This document shows positions 51,107-60,000 of a stretch of 64,000 nucleotides of DNA, piece by piece. Origin of the DNA: Dyadobacter alkalitolerans DSM 23607 (GTDB taxonomy: Bacteria; Bacteroidota; Bacteroidia; Cytophagales; Spirosomataceae); the NCBI RefSeq assembly GCF_000428845.1, contig NZ_AUAS01000003.1, forward strand, positions 62,001 to 126,000. The letters are read 5' to 3'. Within the stretch, counting starts at the first letter, position 1. Each line of letters starts with the position of its first letter. The translations under genes were made by a program, and so were the position numbers. Under the pieces are notes generated by a model that searched no databases, was not told the DNA's origin, and saw only the letters and a list, made by a program, of their open reading frames with translations.

Positions 51107-51623
51107 AAATTATTTTCAGCTTTTTGCGGCCTTCGCTCAAATGCCATTTCACCGTGCCATCCGAGATATCCAGCGACTCCCCGATCTCCTTAATGCTAAA
51201 ACCATCCAGATAAAACAATCCGCAAACGCGCCGGGTTGCCACAGGTAACGCGGATAAATAGACGATCACATCCGACGCGCTCAGCTTGTCAAATGGATTC
51301 TCTGCGGATTCGAAACCCATCTTATCGTCAAGCTCGTCGTAATCAAACTGCTGCGTTTTCTGATCCCTGAGCTGGGTAAGGGCCGCATTTCTCACCGTTG
51401 TGTAAAGCCAATTGAAAAAAGCCCCTTTTTGATCGTCGAACTGATCTATATTTTTAAAAACCTTTAACATCCCATTATTAACGGCTGTCAGGATCTCATG
51501 TTTGTCGTCAAAAAACTTACGGCATAACGCAAAAAGCACAGGATAAAACTGGCGATACAGCTTCTCCTGGGCTTGACGCTCCTGACGCCTGCAACCCGCT
51601 AATATTTCATCTAAATGATCCAA
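51090..51623 (-). CDS. ECF-type RNA polymerase sigma factor
   Basis: A 177-residue sigma-70 family protein of the ECF group. Region 2 is recognisable as FDDQKGAFFNWLYTTVRNAA; region 4 as LPVATRRVCGLFYLDGFSIK and the helix-turn-helix IGESLDISDGTVKWHLSEGR. The downstream gene overlaps it and probably encodes its regulator. The upstream lipoprotein gene ends 69 bp away and may belong to the same unit. The targets are unknown. Confidence 0.92.
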   Translation of the reverse strand: MDHLDEILAGCRRQERQAQEKLYRQFYPVLFALCRKFFDDKHEILTAVNNGMLKVFKNIDQFDDQKGAFFNWLYTTVRNAALTQLRDQKTQQFDYDELDDKMGFESAENPFDKLSASDVIVYLSALPVATRRVCGLFYLDGFSIKEIGESLDISDGTVKWHLSEGRKKLKIIFEKIF

Positions 51624-51692
51624 TCCGGCATGTTAGCAACCGCCAGGCTTAACATCCCGGCGGTTAAAAAATTCGTAATCGCTTTTCCTGAA

Positions 51693-52301
51693 TTAAATTG
51701 ATTTTTTAGTAAAAATAACCCCGCTTTCATACGGCCAGCTGATGGCATAACCAGCCCCGGACTTTTTAAGCGAACCATTATAATGCTTTCCGTTGGCACT
51801 TATATGAAGTTGATACGTAGAATCCGGGCTAATGTTGTTTCGATTGAAGTAGATAGTCGCTTTGGACGGAGCCGTTCCGGTTTCACAAGGCCCTAATGCC
51901 GAGACTTCTTCCAGCCTGACGTCGATTTTGCCAAAGACGTTCACTGCCCCGTATCGAATGTAATTCTCCTTACATGAATAATGTTTTTTGGTCACAACTT
52001 CCAGCCGGAGGTAAGCCAGCGAATCCGTCAGGATTGCCGGAGTAATCAAAAATTCATCCCCTGCTTTGAAGGGCTGCCGTCTCACCGAGTCAACATGAGG
52101 CAGGCTGTCGATCCCACCTACCAGCGTATCGGGATTATATATGCTATCGAGGGGCAGGGAATCTCCCGGATAGGGGCTGAGCGAATCAGCGGCTTCCCTT
52201 AGTGAATTAGGTCCCGGATCAGTGATTTTGCTACGCTCGCAGGCGGCAAGCTGGATCAGCCCAAGGAAAATGACGAAAATAATCAGCTTCTCTACTTTCA
52301 T
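51693..52301 (-). CDS. Lipoprotein of unknown function
   Basis: A 202-residue lipoprotein with start at 52301 (MKVEKLIIFVIFLGLIQLAA and Cys in LAACERS). The mature part starts Pro/Asp-rich, then has FLITPAILTDSLAYLRLEVV, YIRYGAVNVFGKIDVRLEEV and STYQLHISANGKHYNGSLKK, suggesting a small beta-sandwich. I do not recognise a family. It lies between the sigma factor gene and the 52432 outer-membrane gene, all on the minus strand. Confidence 0.7.
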   Translation of the reverse strand: MKVEKLIIFVIFLGLIQLAACERSKITDPGPNSLREAADSLSPYPGDSLPLDSIYNPDTLVGGIDSLPHVDSVRRQPFKAGDEFLITPAILTDSLAYLRLEVVTKKHYSCKENYIRYGAVNVFGKIDVRLEEVSALGPCETGTAPSKATIYFNRNNISPDSTYQLHISANGKHYNGSLKKSGAGYAISWPYESGVIFTKKSI

Positions 52302-52431
52302 GACTTTATAGTTTAAATGATAAGTGACAAGTGGTTTAGGGCCTGTCAATAAAATAAACTACAAGGGTTGGCCCCAAGGTTGGGTACTGATTAAAAAATC
52401 GAACATTGCACCGCGGCGGGCTTATCGAATG

Positions 52432-53004
52432 TTAAAACCTGATACTCAACCCACCATTAAGCAACCCTTTGAAGCCATAACCCAACTCCACAAAACCCCC
52501 GACATCTTTTCCGACCCGCACGCCAATGGGTGAATAATGCAGCGTGGGTGCCATATAGGATGTGTCGGAAATGCCGTCATACTCATTGGTCCAGGAACCA
52601 AAAAAACCTGCGCCCATGGAAGAATACAAATTGACCCTCGGCGTTTTTAAGTAAAAGAAATTGGTTTCGGCAGCAATTGCTAATGTCCTGGGACGAGGAC
52701 CGTTATCTATCCATTTAAAAAAGCGGGTTTCATGCGCAGCTGCATTATAGGCACCGCTCGCACCCAGTGAAAACCTTTCAGAAAGATGATATTTGTAACT
52801 TAATGAAAATGCAAAATCATTCACCTCCTTGTCAGGCAGCCGGCCAGATAAGGCTAAAAAGAATACGGTAAAAATTTCGGCGGCGACATCTTCCGTTGGC
52901 ATGATGCCGAAACTTATAGCGAGCTCACTTTTTCCTTTATCCTGCGCAATACACGGAATAATGGTGCAGCTCAAAAATGCGATTTGTAAAACTAGCGTTC
53001 TCAT
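52432..53004 (-). CDS. Small outer-membrane-type protein (chromosomal paralogue)
   Basis: A 190-residue protein with signal peptide (to IPCIAQ) and beta-barrel-like strands (FAFSLSYKYHLSERFSLGAS; AIAAETNFFYLKTPRVNLYS). The end SPIGVRVGKDVGGFVELGYG and FKGLLNGGLSIRF is shared with the island protein at 21566-22150, so they are paralogues. It reads divergently from a Crp-type regulator, with two palindromes of the same type as at the island locus in the 129-bp intergenic region. Function unknown. Confidence 0.75.
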   Translation of the reverse strand: MRTLVLQIAFLSCTIIPCIAQDKGKSELAISFGIMPTEDVAAEIFTVFFLALSGRLPDKEVNDFAFSLSYKYHLSERFSLGASGAYNAAAHETRFFKWIDNGPRPRTLAIAAETNFFYLKTPRVNLYSSMGAGFFGSWTNEYDGISDTSYMAPTLHYSPIGVRVGKDVGGFVELGYGFKGLLNGGLSIRF

Positions 53005-53058
53005 GGTCAGGTTTGATTAAGGATGAAAAGGGCAATGGGATCATTGTTATGTCCTGAT

Positions 53059-53125
53059 CAAAGTAACTTGAATGATATTAATTTATATCTTGTCCTGCGA
53101 CATAGATATACGTTGTTCTACGACA
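53059..53125. promoter_or_regulatory. Divergent promoter with two 23-bp-phased palindromic operators
   Basis: TTGTCCTGCGACA begins at 53090 and TTGTTCTACGACA at 53113, exactly 23 bp apart. The box CAAAGTAACTT lies at 53059-53069, 31 bp before the first site, just as at 25789. The second site ends 8 bp before the regulator's start codon, so binding there should block its own expression. The conserved arrangement argues for a shared regulator family binding these sites. Confidence 0.78.
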
Positions 53126-53133
53126 AGATTTTG

Positions 53134-53736
53134 ATGAAAGCCAAAGAAGAAATAAAGCCCCTGGACCGCATACTCGAGGCCTCGCAATTCATGGTGTCCC
53201 AGGAAGTAAAGGAGCGTTTCACTAAAAACCTGAAACGTTTCATGATCCCCAAAGGGCGGATCTTGGTCGATCTCGGGCAGGTAAGCCCTAATCTTTATTT
53301 GATCGAAAAAGGAGTGATGCGCACTTATTATTTGCGCGGTTCGGAGGACATTACTTCACTGCTGGTTGCGGACGGAGACATTGTCTGTATTGCTGAAAGT
53401 TTTCTGTTGCAACAATTATCAAATGAAGTGCTGGAAACGCTCGAAGATACGATCGTATATGCCATAGGGTACGATGCTTACCGGAAGCTCGTTGAAGAGG
53501 ATGCGTACATGGCCGGACTGGCTGTCAAGCTGCTCGAACAGCATCTGATTAATTTCACAGACCGTGTTAAAGTTTTTAAATATCTATCTGTTGAACAGCG
53601 CATTGAACATTATGTAAATCAGCCTTCATCATTATTCCGTCGCATTCCCGATCATTATATTGCCACTTATCTCGGCACAACTCCGGCAACATTCAGCCGC
53701 TGTCTTAAGAGCATTCAATTTGACAAAAATCGCTGA
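53134..53736 (+). CDS. Crp/Fnr-family transcriptional regulator (chromosomal copy)
   Basis: A 200-residue regulator. The start at 53134 (MKAKEEIKPLDRILEASQF) aligns with the island copy (MKLADDTKPLQRILNAPSF); a longer frame from 53023 would read through the operators and is rejected. The beta-roll includes PKGRILVDLGQVSPNLYLIE and GSEDITSLLVADGDIVCIAE; the short C-terminal helix-turn-helix is YIATYLGTTPATFSRCLKSI. No known cAMP-binding cassette is evident. It is ended by a strong terminator and divergent from an outer-membrane gene. Confidence 0.88.
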   Translation: MKAKEEIKPLDRILEASQFMVSQEVKERFTKNLKRFMIPKGRILVDLGQVSPNLYLIEKGVMRTYYLRGSEDITSLLVADGDIVCIAESFLLQQLSNEVLETLEDTIVYAIGYDAYRKLVEEDAYMAGLAVKLLEQHLINFTDRVKVFKYLSVEQRIEHYVNQPSSLFRRIPDHYIATYLGTTPATFSRCLKSIQFDKNR

Positions 53737-53779
53737 TCTATTTTGTAATTACCAGTGACATTTAAAGCAGAAATACATT

Positions 53780-53822
53780 AAAAAAGCCGTAATAAATCGC
53801 AGGATTCATTACGGCTTTTTTT
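53780..53822 (+). terminator. Intrinsic terminator after the Crp-type regulator
   Basis: AAAAAAGCCGTAAT pairs with ATTACGGCTTTTTTT around a loop of about 14 nt, giving A- and T-runs on both sides; it can work in both directions for the convergent gene at 53852. Confidence 0.85.
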
Positions 53823-53851
53823 CAGTAATAACTTGAAAAACTGCAAGGCTA

Positions 53852-54322
53852 TTAGCCTTCCTGCGCAACAGCTTTTGGCTTACGACCACGCGGCTTTCCG
53901 GTGTAAGCTGGCTTTGGTTCAGAACTTGCCAATGCTAATTCGTAACCTACAACGCCATTTTCGTAATGGAATGGTGTTGCCGTAAATGTGTATTTTGTAG
54001 TGTCAAAAGCGACGCCGCCTTGTTTCAAAATAATAGCCAGCGGAATCACATATCCTCGGCCACTTTTTACCAATTCAAATGTATCTGTATCATCAGAAGA
54101 AGGAATCAGATAAACCGTATTGATCTTTCTTTTCCCCTGATCCGTTCCGATTTTGAACCGTGTTGCATCCGCTTCAATTCCTAATTCTTCAAGAGCAGCA
54201 ACGGGAAGAACAATTTTACCTGTCGCGGAAATGTAGCCGGCAGGTTTAGCCTTTGATTTGATTACCTCACTTTTTGGAAGGTTTTCCTGAGGTGAAAAAA
54301 ACTTAATTGATTTAGCTTTCAT
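53852..54322 (-). CDS. Hypothetical protein with AT-hook-like tail
   Basis: A 156-residue cytoplasmic protein. Its centre reads PAGYISATGKIVLPVAALEE and RFKIGTDQGKRKINTVYLIP, a compact alpha/beta pattern; the C-terminus YTGKPRGRKPKAVAQEG contains PRGRKPK, matching the AT-hook core (PRGRP-type) that binds the minor groove of A+T-rich DNA. I do not recognise the family. Its A+T-rich upstream region (54323-54502) holds no gene. A DNA-binding role is inference from the tail alone. Confidence 0.65.
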   Translation of the reverse strand: MKAKSIKFFSPQENLPKSEVIKSKAKPAGYISATGKIVLPVAALEELGIEADATRFKIGTDQGKRKINTVYLIPSSDDTDTFELVKSGRGYVIPLAIILKQGGVAFDTTKYTFTATPFHYENGVVGYELALASSEPKPAYTGKPRGRKPKAVAQEG

Positions 54323-54502
54323 AAAATATGAATTAAAAATTAGCGGTTATGTCCGGTGAAATTAATCATTATAATTTCTATAAAAAATTCAGGCTAAATA
54401 AACATCCCGAATTCACCAGAATCAACATTAACGCCAAGTAATTAATCCGAGGTATAAATAACCGGAAATATCAATTAAGTAAACTAAAATTACATTATGG
54501 AT

Positions 54503-55426
54503 TTACTTTCTTCTTTTGAATTTGGGAGGCTGAACATAAAGTTCAATGGTGCCTGCAAATCCCGAAGTCTGCACGGGGACTGCGCCTTCAATTAAACGGT
54601 TGGAGACATTCTGACGATAACCCACAAATAACTCAACACCAGCATAATTGCCGATCTTACGGTTATACGACATGCCCAAATCAATGTCCACCCGACGGCA
54701 AACGCCGAGCGCATCGCTGCTGATTTGGCGAAGGTAATAGGTCCGGCTCACCGCCTCCGATTTCAGGTAAATGATATCGGAAGGCGAAAGGTTTTTCCTG
54801 AAAGCGATCTTCTTGGGAAGCATCATTTCCAGTCCGGAATTTTCAGAAAAATTGTAGTTAAAAATCAGAACAGGAAGCACCGTAACCCTGAAACTCTTGT
54901 TCATCATTACACCAAAACCCACTTCTTTATTAGCGCTTTTCCTGCGCAGGAAAGAAGCAGATAATGTATAGTTAATAGGAATCTCCGACCAGAACAACCG
55001 CCCGAAATCTCCGCTTTTATTAATATGCGAAGTAAATATAAGCCACGAGCTGCTATCCATTTTGACCACCGAATTAAGGTCCAGCCCAAATGTCCGCAAA
55101 TTCCAGCCTTCCATATGGCTTACCGGATTTTCACCCGTGCTTTTAAATTCAAGCTGTTCTGCGCGATAATTGGGACCGAGCAGCACAGCCATTTTTTTAT
55201 TATGAACAAGCGGGACCCATGCACGCATGAAATATTCTTCCTGCGTAAATCTTTTGGTATCCGTCCCATTGAAACGATACGTTTTGCCCGGCGCGTGCGT
55301 ATTACGGAACGTCAGCCACTTCGATGGCGCCATTCCTTCCAGTCCGGGTTTAAGCGATTGGCACATAGCGTGCGCGCTCAGCAATGTAAGTATAATAAAA
55401 AATGGCCGGGGACCGCGAAACTGCAT
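54503..55426 (-). CDS. Outer-membrane-type hypothetical protein (DUF6268-like)
   Basis: A 307-residue protein with a signal peptide (to HAMCQ) and many amphipathic strands (YFMRAWVPLVHNKKMAVLLG; WLIFTSHINKSGDFGRLFWS; VGFGVMMNKSFRVTVLPVLI; GVELFVGYRQNVSNRLIEGA). This is the look of a Bacteroidota beta-barrel of the DUF6268 kind; the family assignment is tentative. It stands alone, 74 bp from the zinc metallopeptidase gene on the same strand. Confidence 0.65.
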   Translation of the reverse strand: MQFRGPRPFFIILTLLSAHAMCQSLKPGLEGMAPSKWLTFRNTHAPGKTYRFNGTDTKRFTQEEYFMRAWVPLVHNKKMAVLLGPNYRAEQLEFKSTGENPVSHMEGWNLRTFGLDLNSVVKMDSSSWLIFTSHINKSGDFGRLFWSEIPINYTLSASFLRRKSANKEVGFGVMMNKSFRVTVLPVLIFNYNFSENSGLEMMLPKKIAFRKNLSPSDIIYLKSEAVSRTYYLRQISSDALGVCRRVDIDLGMSYNRKIGNYAGVELFVGYRQNVSNRLIEGAVPVQTSGFAGTIELYVQPPKFKRRK

Positions 55427-55500
55427 AAATTACTAGTTATGAGCTGGTAACGAAAATGGATTTCCATTTAGTTCCGATTGCAAAATCGTGGTTAATTCCC

Positions 55501-56349
55501 CTATCTGATATCCTCGTATTTCCCCTGATTTAAATCGCCGGTTTCAAACCCTTTTTTAAACCAATACATTCTTTGTTTTGAACTTCCATGTGTAAACGCA
55601 TCAGGGACAACGTAGCCTTGCGATTCCTTTTGGAGCTTATCATCTCCGATAGCGTTGGCTGCGGTTAATGCTGCTTCCAGGTCACCCGGTTCGAGGATAT
55701 TTTCCATTTGCTGCGCATGGTTGGCCCAAACGCCTGCAAAGAAATCTGCCTGAAGTTCGAGCTTTACAGATAGTTTGTTGTATTCTTCCTGACTGATCCG
55801 CCCACGCTGCTCCTGCAACTGCCCGGAAATCCCCATCAAATTCTGCACGTGATGTCCTACTTCGTGTGCCACAACATACGCCACGGCGAAATCGCCCGGT
55901 GCTTTGAACCTGTCGCGCAATTCATTACAAAAATCGAGATCAATGTATACCTTCTGATCGGCCGGGCAGTAAAATGGCCCCATTGCAGAAGATGCGCCGC
56001 CGCAGGCGCTTTGCGTTGCGTCTTCGAACATTTGCAAGGTCGGCTGCTCGTATTGTGCGTCATTAGCCTTGTAAATCTCGCCCCAGACATCCTCTGTGCT
56101 GCCCAAAACAGCAGAAACAAAATCGGCCGTTTTATCATCGGGAAGCGGTCCTGGCGCGCGCGTCTGAGCAGACTGCTGGGTTTCTGTCCCTTGCAGATTC
56201 CCTAAAATTTCGCTGGGATCCTGACCGGTTAAGAGTCCAATTGCCAGCACGATGATCATTCCGATCCCGCCAATTGCTACTTTACCGCCTCCGGACATTC
56301 CCCGGCGGTCTTCCACATTTCCGCTTCTTCGTAAATCTTGCCAACGCAT
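55501..56349 (-). CDS. YpfJ-type neutral zinc metallopeptidase
   Basis: A 282-residue membrane-anchored protein. The start at 56349 gives MRWQDLRRSGNVEDRRG, the typical N-terminus of the YpfJ/zinc-metallopeptidase family (PF04228); a longer frame is rejected. After the transmembrane segment (IGGIGMIIVLAIGLLTG) comes the domain with FYCPADQKVYIDLDFCNELR and the zinc motif VAHEVGHHVQNLMG (HExxH), with ELQADFFAGVW supplying the third ligand. The enzymatic substrate is unknown for the family. Confidence 0.92.
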   Translation of the reverse strand: MRWQDLRRSGNVEDRRGMSGGGKVAIGGIGMIIVLAIGLLTGQDPSEILGNLQGTETQQSAQTRAPGPLPDDKTADFVSAVLGSTEDVWGEIYKANDAQYEQPTLQMFEDATQSACGGASSAMGPFYCPADQKVYIDLDFCNELRDRFKAPGDFAVAYVVAHEVGHHVQNLMGISGQLQEQRGRISQEEYNKLSVKLELQADFFAGVWANHAQQMENILEPGDLEAALTAANAIGDDKLQKESQGYVVPDAFTHGSSKQRMYWFKKGFETGDLNQGKYEDIR

Positions 56350-56453
56350 ATTTTCTGATGTTTGAGATGCATGGAAATCAATAAAAACCATGCCAATATA
56401 CGTCGGTGATAATTATTGCCTAAGTTTAGGATGTAAAAACAAATACGCGGAAA

Positions 56454-57032
56454 ATGAACCAGGAAATCAATCATCCATTACCCAAGGCTTACGTCGCGAT
56501 CGACAATGCCACAAAAGCATCCGGCTTTACCATGGCATCCGACATTCAGACCTGTTCTTTGCTTAAAACATTAGCCGCTTCAAAACCAGCTGGCAAATTC
56601 CTGGAACTAGGAACAGGCACCGGACTATCTACAGCCTGGATCCTCGACGGCATGGACGTCGACTCGACTTTGGTTTCGATTGATAATGAAGCCGGATTTC
56701 TGGCAATTGCCCAAGATCATTTGGGTACAGACCCCAGGCTTACTTTAACATTAACAGACGGCGAAGACTGGGTTAAAAATAACCTCAACCAAAAATACGA
56801 CTACATTTTCGCCGACACCTGGCACGGCAAATACCTGATGCTAGATGAAGTGCTGGCCATGCTAAACAAAGGCGGCTATTACATCATCGACGATATGCTC
56901 CCCCAACCCAACTGGCCCGAAGGCCACGATCTAAAAGCCATTAAGCTAATCGAAGATCTTGAAAAAAGAACAGACCTGGTTTTGACGAAACAGGTTTGGG
57001 CAACGGGCATTGTGATTGCGGTAAAAATTTAA
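56454..57032 (+). CDS. SAM-dependent O-methyltransferase-like protein
   Basis: A 192-residue class I methyltransferase. SAM-binding motif I is FLELGTGTGLSTAWIL, followed by the acidic LVSIDNEAGF (motif II), TDGEDWVKN, and the motif-III-like YDYIFADTWHGKYL with GGYYIIDDML. This order fits O-methyltransferases of the PF13578/YrrM type. The substrate is unknown. It is divergent from the metallopeptidase gene with a 104-bp gap. Confidence 0.85.
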   Translation: MNQEINHPLPKAYVAIDNATKASGFTMASDIQTCSLLKTLAASKPAGKFLELGTGTGLSTAWILDGMDVDSTLVSIDNEAGFLAIAQDHLGTDPRLTLTLTDGEDWVKNNLNQKYDYIFADTWHGKYLMLDEVLAMLNKGGYYIIDDMLPQPNWPEGHDLKAIKLIEDLEKRTDLVLTKQVWATGIVIAVKI

Positions 57033-57037
57033 ATAAA

Positions 57038-57071
57038 GATCCCGGTTCCAAAAAGTTTCGGAGCCGGGATC
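57038..57071. terminator. Bidirectional terminator between methyltransferase and FG-GAP genes
   Basis: GATCCCGGTTCC (57038-57049) pairs with GGAGCCGGGATC (57060-57071) with one mismatch around a 10-nt loop. It separates convergent genes; T-runs are weak. Confidence 0.7.
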
Positions 57072-57090
57072 AACATTGTAAACGCTGCTT

Positions 57091-60000
57091 TTATTTTTTA
57101 ATCATGTGAAAGGATTTATTCCCAAGCTTGATCAGATAGCCGCCCGGAATCAAGCGACTCACATCAACGCTTTTGATGCCCTTCTCATTCTTCTGAGATA
57201 GAATCTGTTTTCCTGAAACATCGAAGATTACAATTTCTGTATTAGGCACTTCTGAATCAATGTTCAATGTGTTCGACACCGGATTAGGAAATAAACTTGT
57301 CTCTTTTCCTTCCAATGTAACTGCTTTGATCGAGCTGTACGCAAAGGTTTTGTCCCGGTCCACCATTTTCAAACGATAGTAGTTTAAACCAATCTGAGGC
57401 TTGAAATCCACGAAGCTATATGTATTCGGTTTCTTGCTGTCACCAGCGGAATAGACCATTCCTATTTGCTCCCATTTTTTACCATCTTCGCTACGTTGCA
57501 GCTCAAAGTAATCGCTATTCACCTCAGTTGCCGTCTCCCACGTTAAATCAACCTGCTTTTCAACAACTTTCGCATCAAACCGGATTAACTCAACAGGCAA
57601 AACGCTCGGGTCTGCAAGAATGGAAGAACTCCCATATCGCCATGGCCCATACACCTGACCGGTAATGGCCAGCACCGGACTGAATTTGACACGTGCTCTT
57701 ACTTTATTCAAAAAGGCTGTTTTGGTCACCAGACTTTTAAGCTCTGTTGCTGTTGCTTGCAAATCCGTTAAATTCCCCTGACCAGTGAACTGTGTGCTGT
57801 TCGTGATCGGGCTGGCATGTGAAAAACTCTCTCCCTGCCCGATAATTTCCCAGACCAACTTCCCTTTATTTCGTCCAAGAAATGATTTCGCATACACCCC
57901 TATTCCAAAATCGTCTATCCCGAGATTGTCCTTATTGAGATTAGTGGTCAGGTCGCTGTTGTATAGGTTAAGGCTCCCCCGAATTGCACGATCATTATTT
58001 ACACTTAAGCCGTCACCATTGCCGTGATAGATAAATGCGCGGCCCGTTGTTCCCGAAAACTTGTTCGCACCTGCAATGACATCTTCGAAACCATCACCAT
58101 TTACATCGCCAGCAGATGAGACAGCATGGCCCATTTGAGCATTAGTCTGATTGCCTTTAATCATCGCTACTGCATCTGCAACAATCCCATTTTCAGATCC
58201 ATGGTACACGAGTACAACGCCTTCATTACCCTGACTAAATGTATATGAACTTGCTCCAACAACAATATCCGAATAACCGTCCCCATTTACATCTGCTGAA
58301 CAAACAGAAGTTCCCATTAAGGCATCAGTTTCATTGCTCTCAATTATAGTTGGTGTGAGTACTTCAACTCCGCTTTGTGATCCATAGAAGATCCCGACAG
58401 CACCTTCATCAATTTCAACATTGCTGTAATTTCTAGCTCCGACAATCACATCATCAAAACCATCTCCATTTATATCACCCGCACTGGAAACAGACCATCC
58501 AGTCAATGCTTTGGATTTGTTCAAATCTAATATATCACCCGTTGTTCCAAGACCATATAAACCACCATAGTAGACAAATGCCGCTCCCTCATTTTGAGTA
58601 TTCGGATTGTTGTTAAATTTATGAGACCCAATAACAACGTCGTCGTAACCATCTCCATTAATGTCGCCAGCTGAGGCCAAAGCGCTGCCAAACGCGCCAC
58701 TTGACTGGTAACCTTTTAACAGTGGCCCGTCTCCGCTTTTTATTCCTGATTGCGAGCCATAGGAAATGATTACAGCACCCCTATCCACAATTACACCATC
58801 AGAATATGATGGGACACCAACAATAACATCATCATAACCATCTGCATTCAGATCTCCGGCCCCACTTACTGCCATACCTGCATGCGCGTTGGCTTTGGCA
58901 AGAAAAACATAAGGCGTGGGTGCAGCAGCAATTCCCTGAATAGATCCATAGTAGATAAAGCCAGCACCGGAGTCGGTGTGACCTTGCAAATCGTACTTTG
59001 GCGCCCCTATAACCACATCATCATAACCATCGCCATTCACGTCACCAGCACTACCCACGGAATAGCCAAAATTTGCCAGCGCTTGCCCTCTTGATATTAA
59101 TAGACTTGCACTCAAATTTACACCATTGTCATCTGATAAATACACAAAAGCAACACCTTCATTATTTGCACCATTGTCGTAAAATGGAGCCCCAATAACG
59201 ATGTCGTCGTAACCATCTCCATTCACATCGCCCGCGCCTGAAACTGAATATCCCAACTCTGCACCAGCTTGGTTCGTCATCACTTGCACACTAAAATTCA
59301 TTTCTACACTCGCAGCTGAGCCATGAAACACCAAAGCAACTCCATCATCGGAAGCAGTTTTATCATAATATGGCGCGCCCACAATGATGTCGCTGAAACC
59401 ATCTCCATTTACGTCGCCTGCGCTGGCTACCGAGGTTCCCAACTCCGATGCGGCCTGTCCACTTGTAATAAATGATTTTGTTTGTAAATTTCCATCGATG
59501 GAACCAAAATAAACGTGTGCTCCACCTTCCTGCAAACTGGCACCATTGTCTCTATACGGCTCACCGACAATTACATCGCTGAATCCATCGCCATTTACAT
59601 CCCCGGCACAAGCAACGGACTTGCCGAATGCTGCACCCGCCCAGACTCCTTTAATGATCGCTTTTGCTTGATTCTGGATGCCCAGGCCTTCGTCAGAAGC
59701 CAGATATATGCTTATCGCTCCTTCACCATTTTGCCCATCCGTGTAGTTCGGAGACCCTACAATTATATCGCTGTAACCATCACCATTCAAATCACCTGCG
59801 CTACTGACGGCGTATCCGAATTGTGAGCCATCTTGCGTACCCAAAAGTGTCATCGACGGGGTCGTCTGAACCCCGGACGGTGCACCTGAATAAATAAAAA
59901 CAGCGCCGTTGTCTGTTGCAAACAGGTTATCATACATATACGCTCCAATGGCAATATCACTAAACCCGTCACCATTCACGTCACCTGCGCTGGCGACCGA

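Noticed and set aside
53023..53133. 37-residue extension of the chromosomal Crp-type regulator
   Set aside because: It would run through both operators, and the island paralogue begins at the residue that matches 53134.
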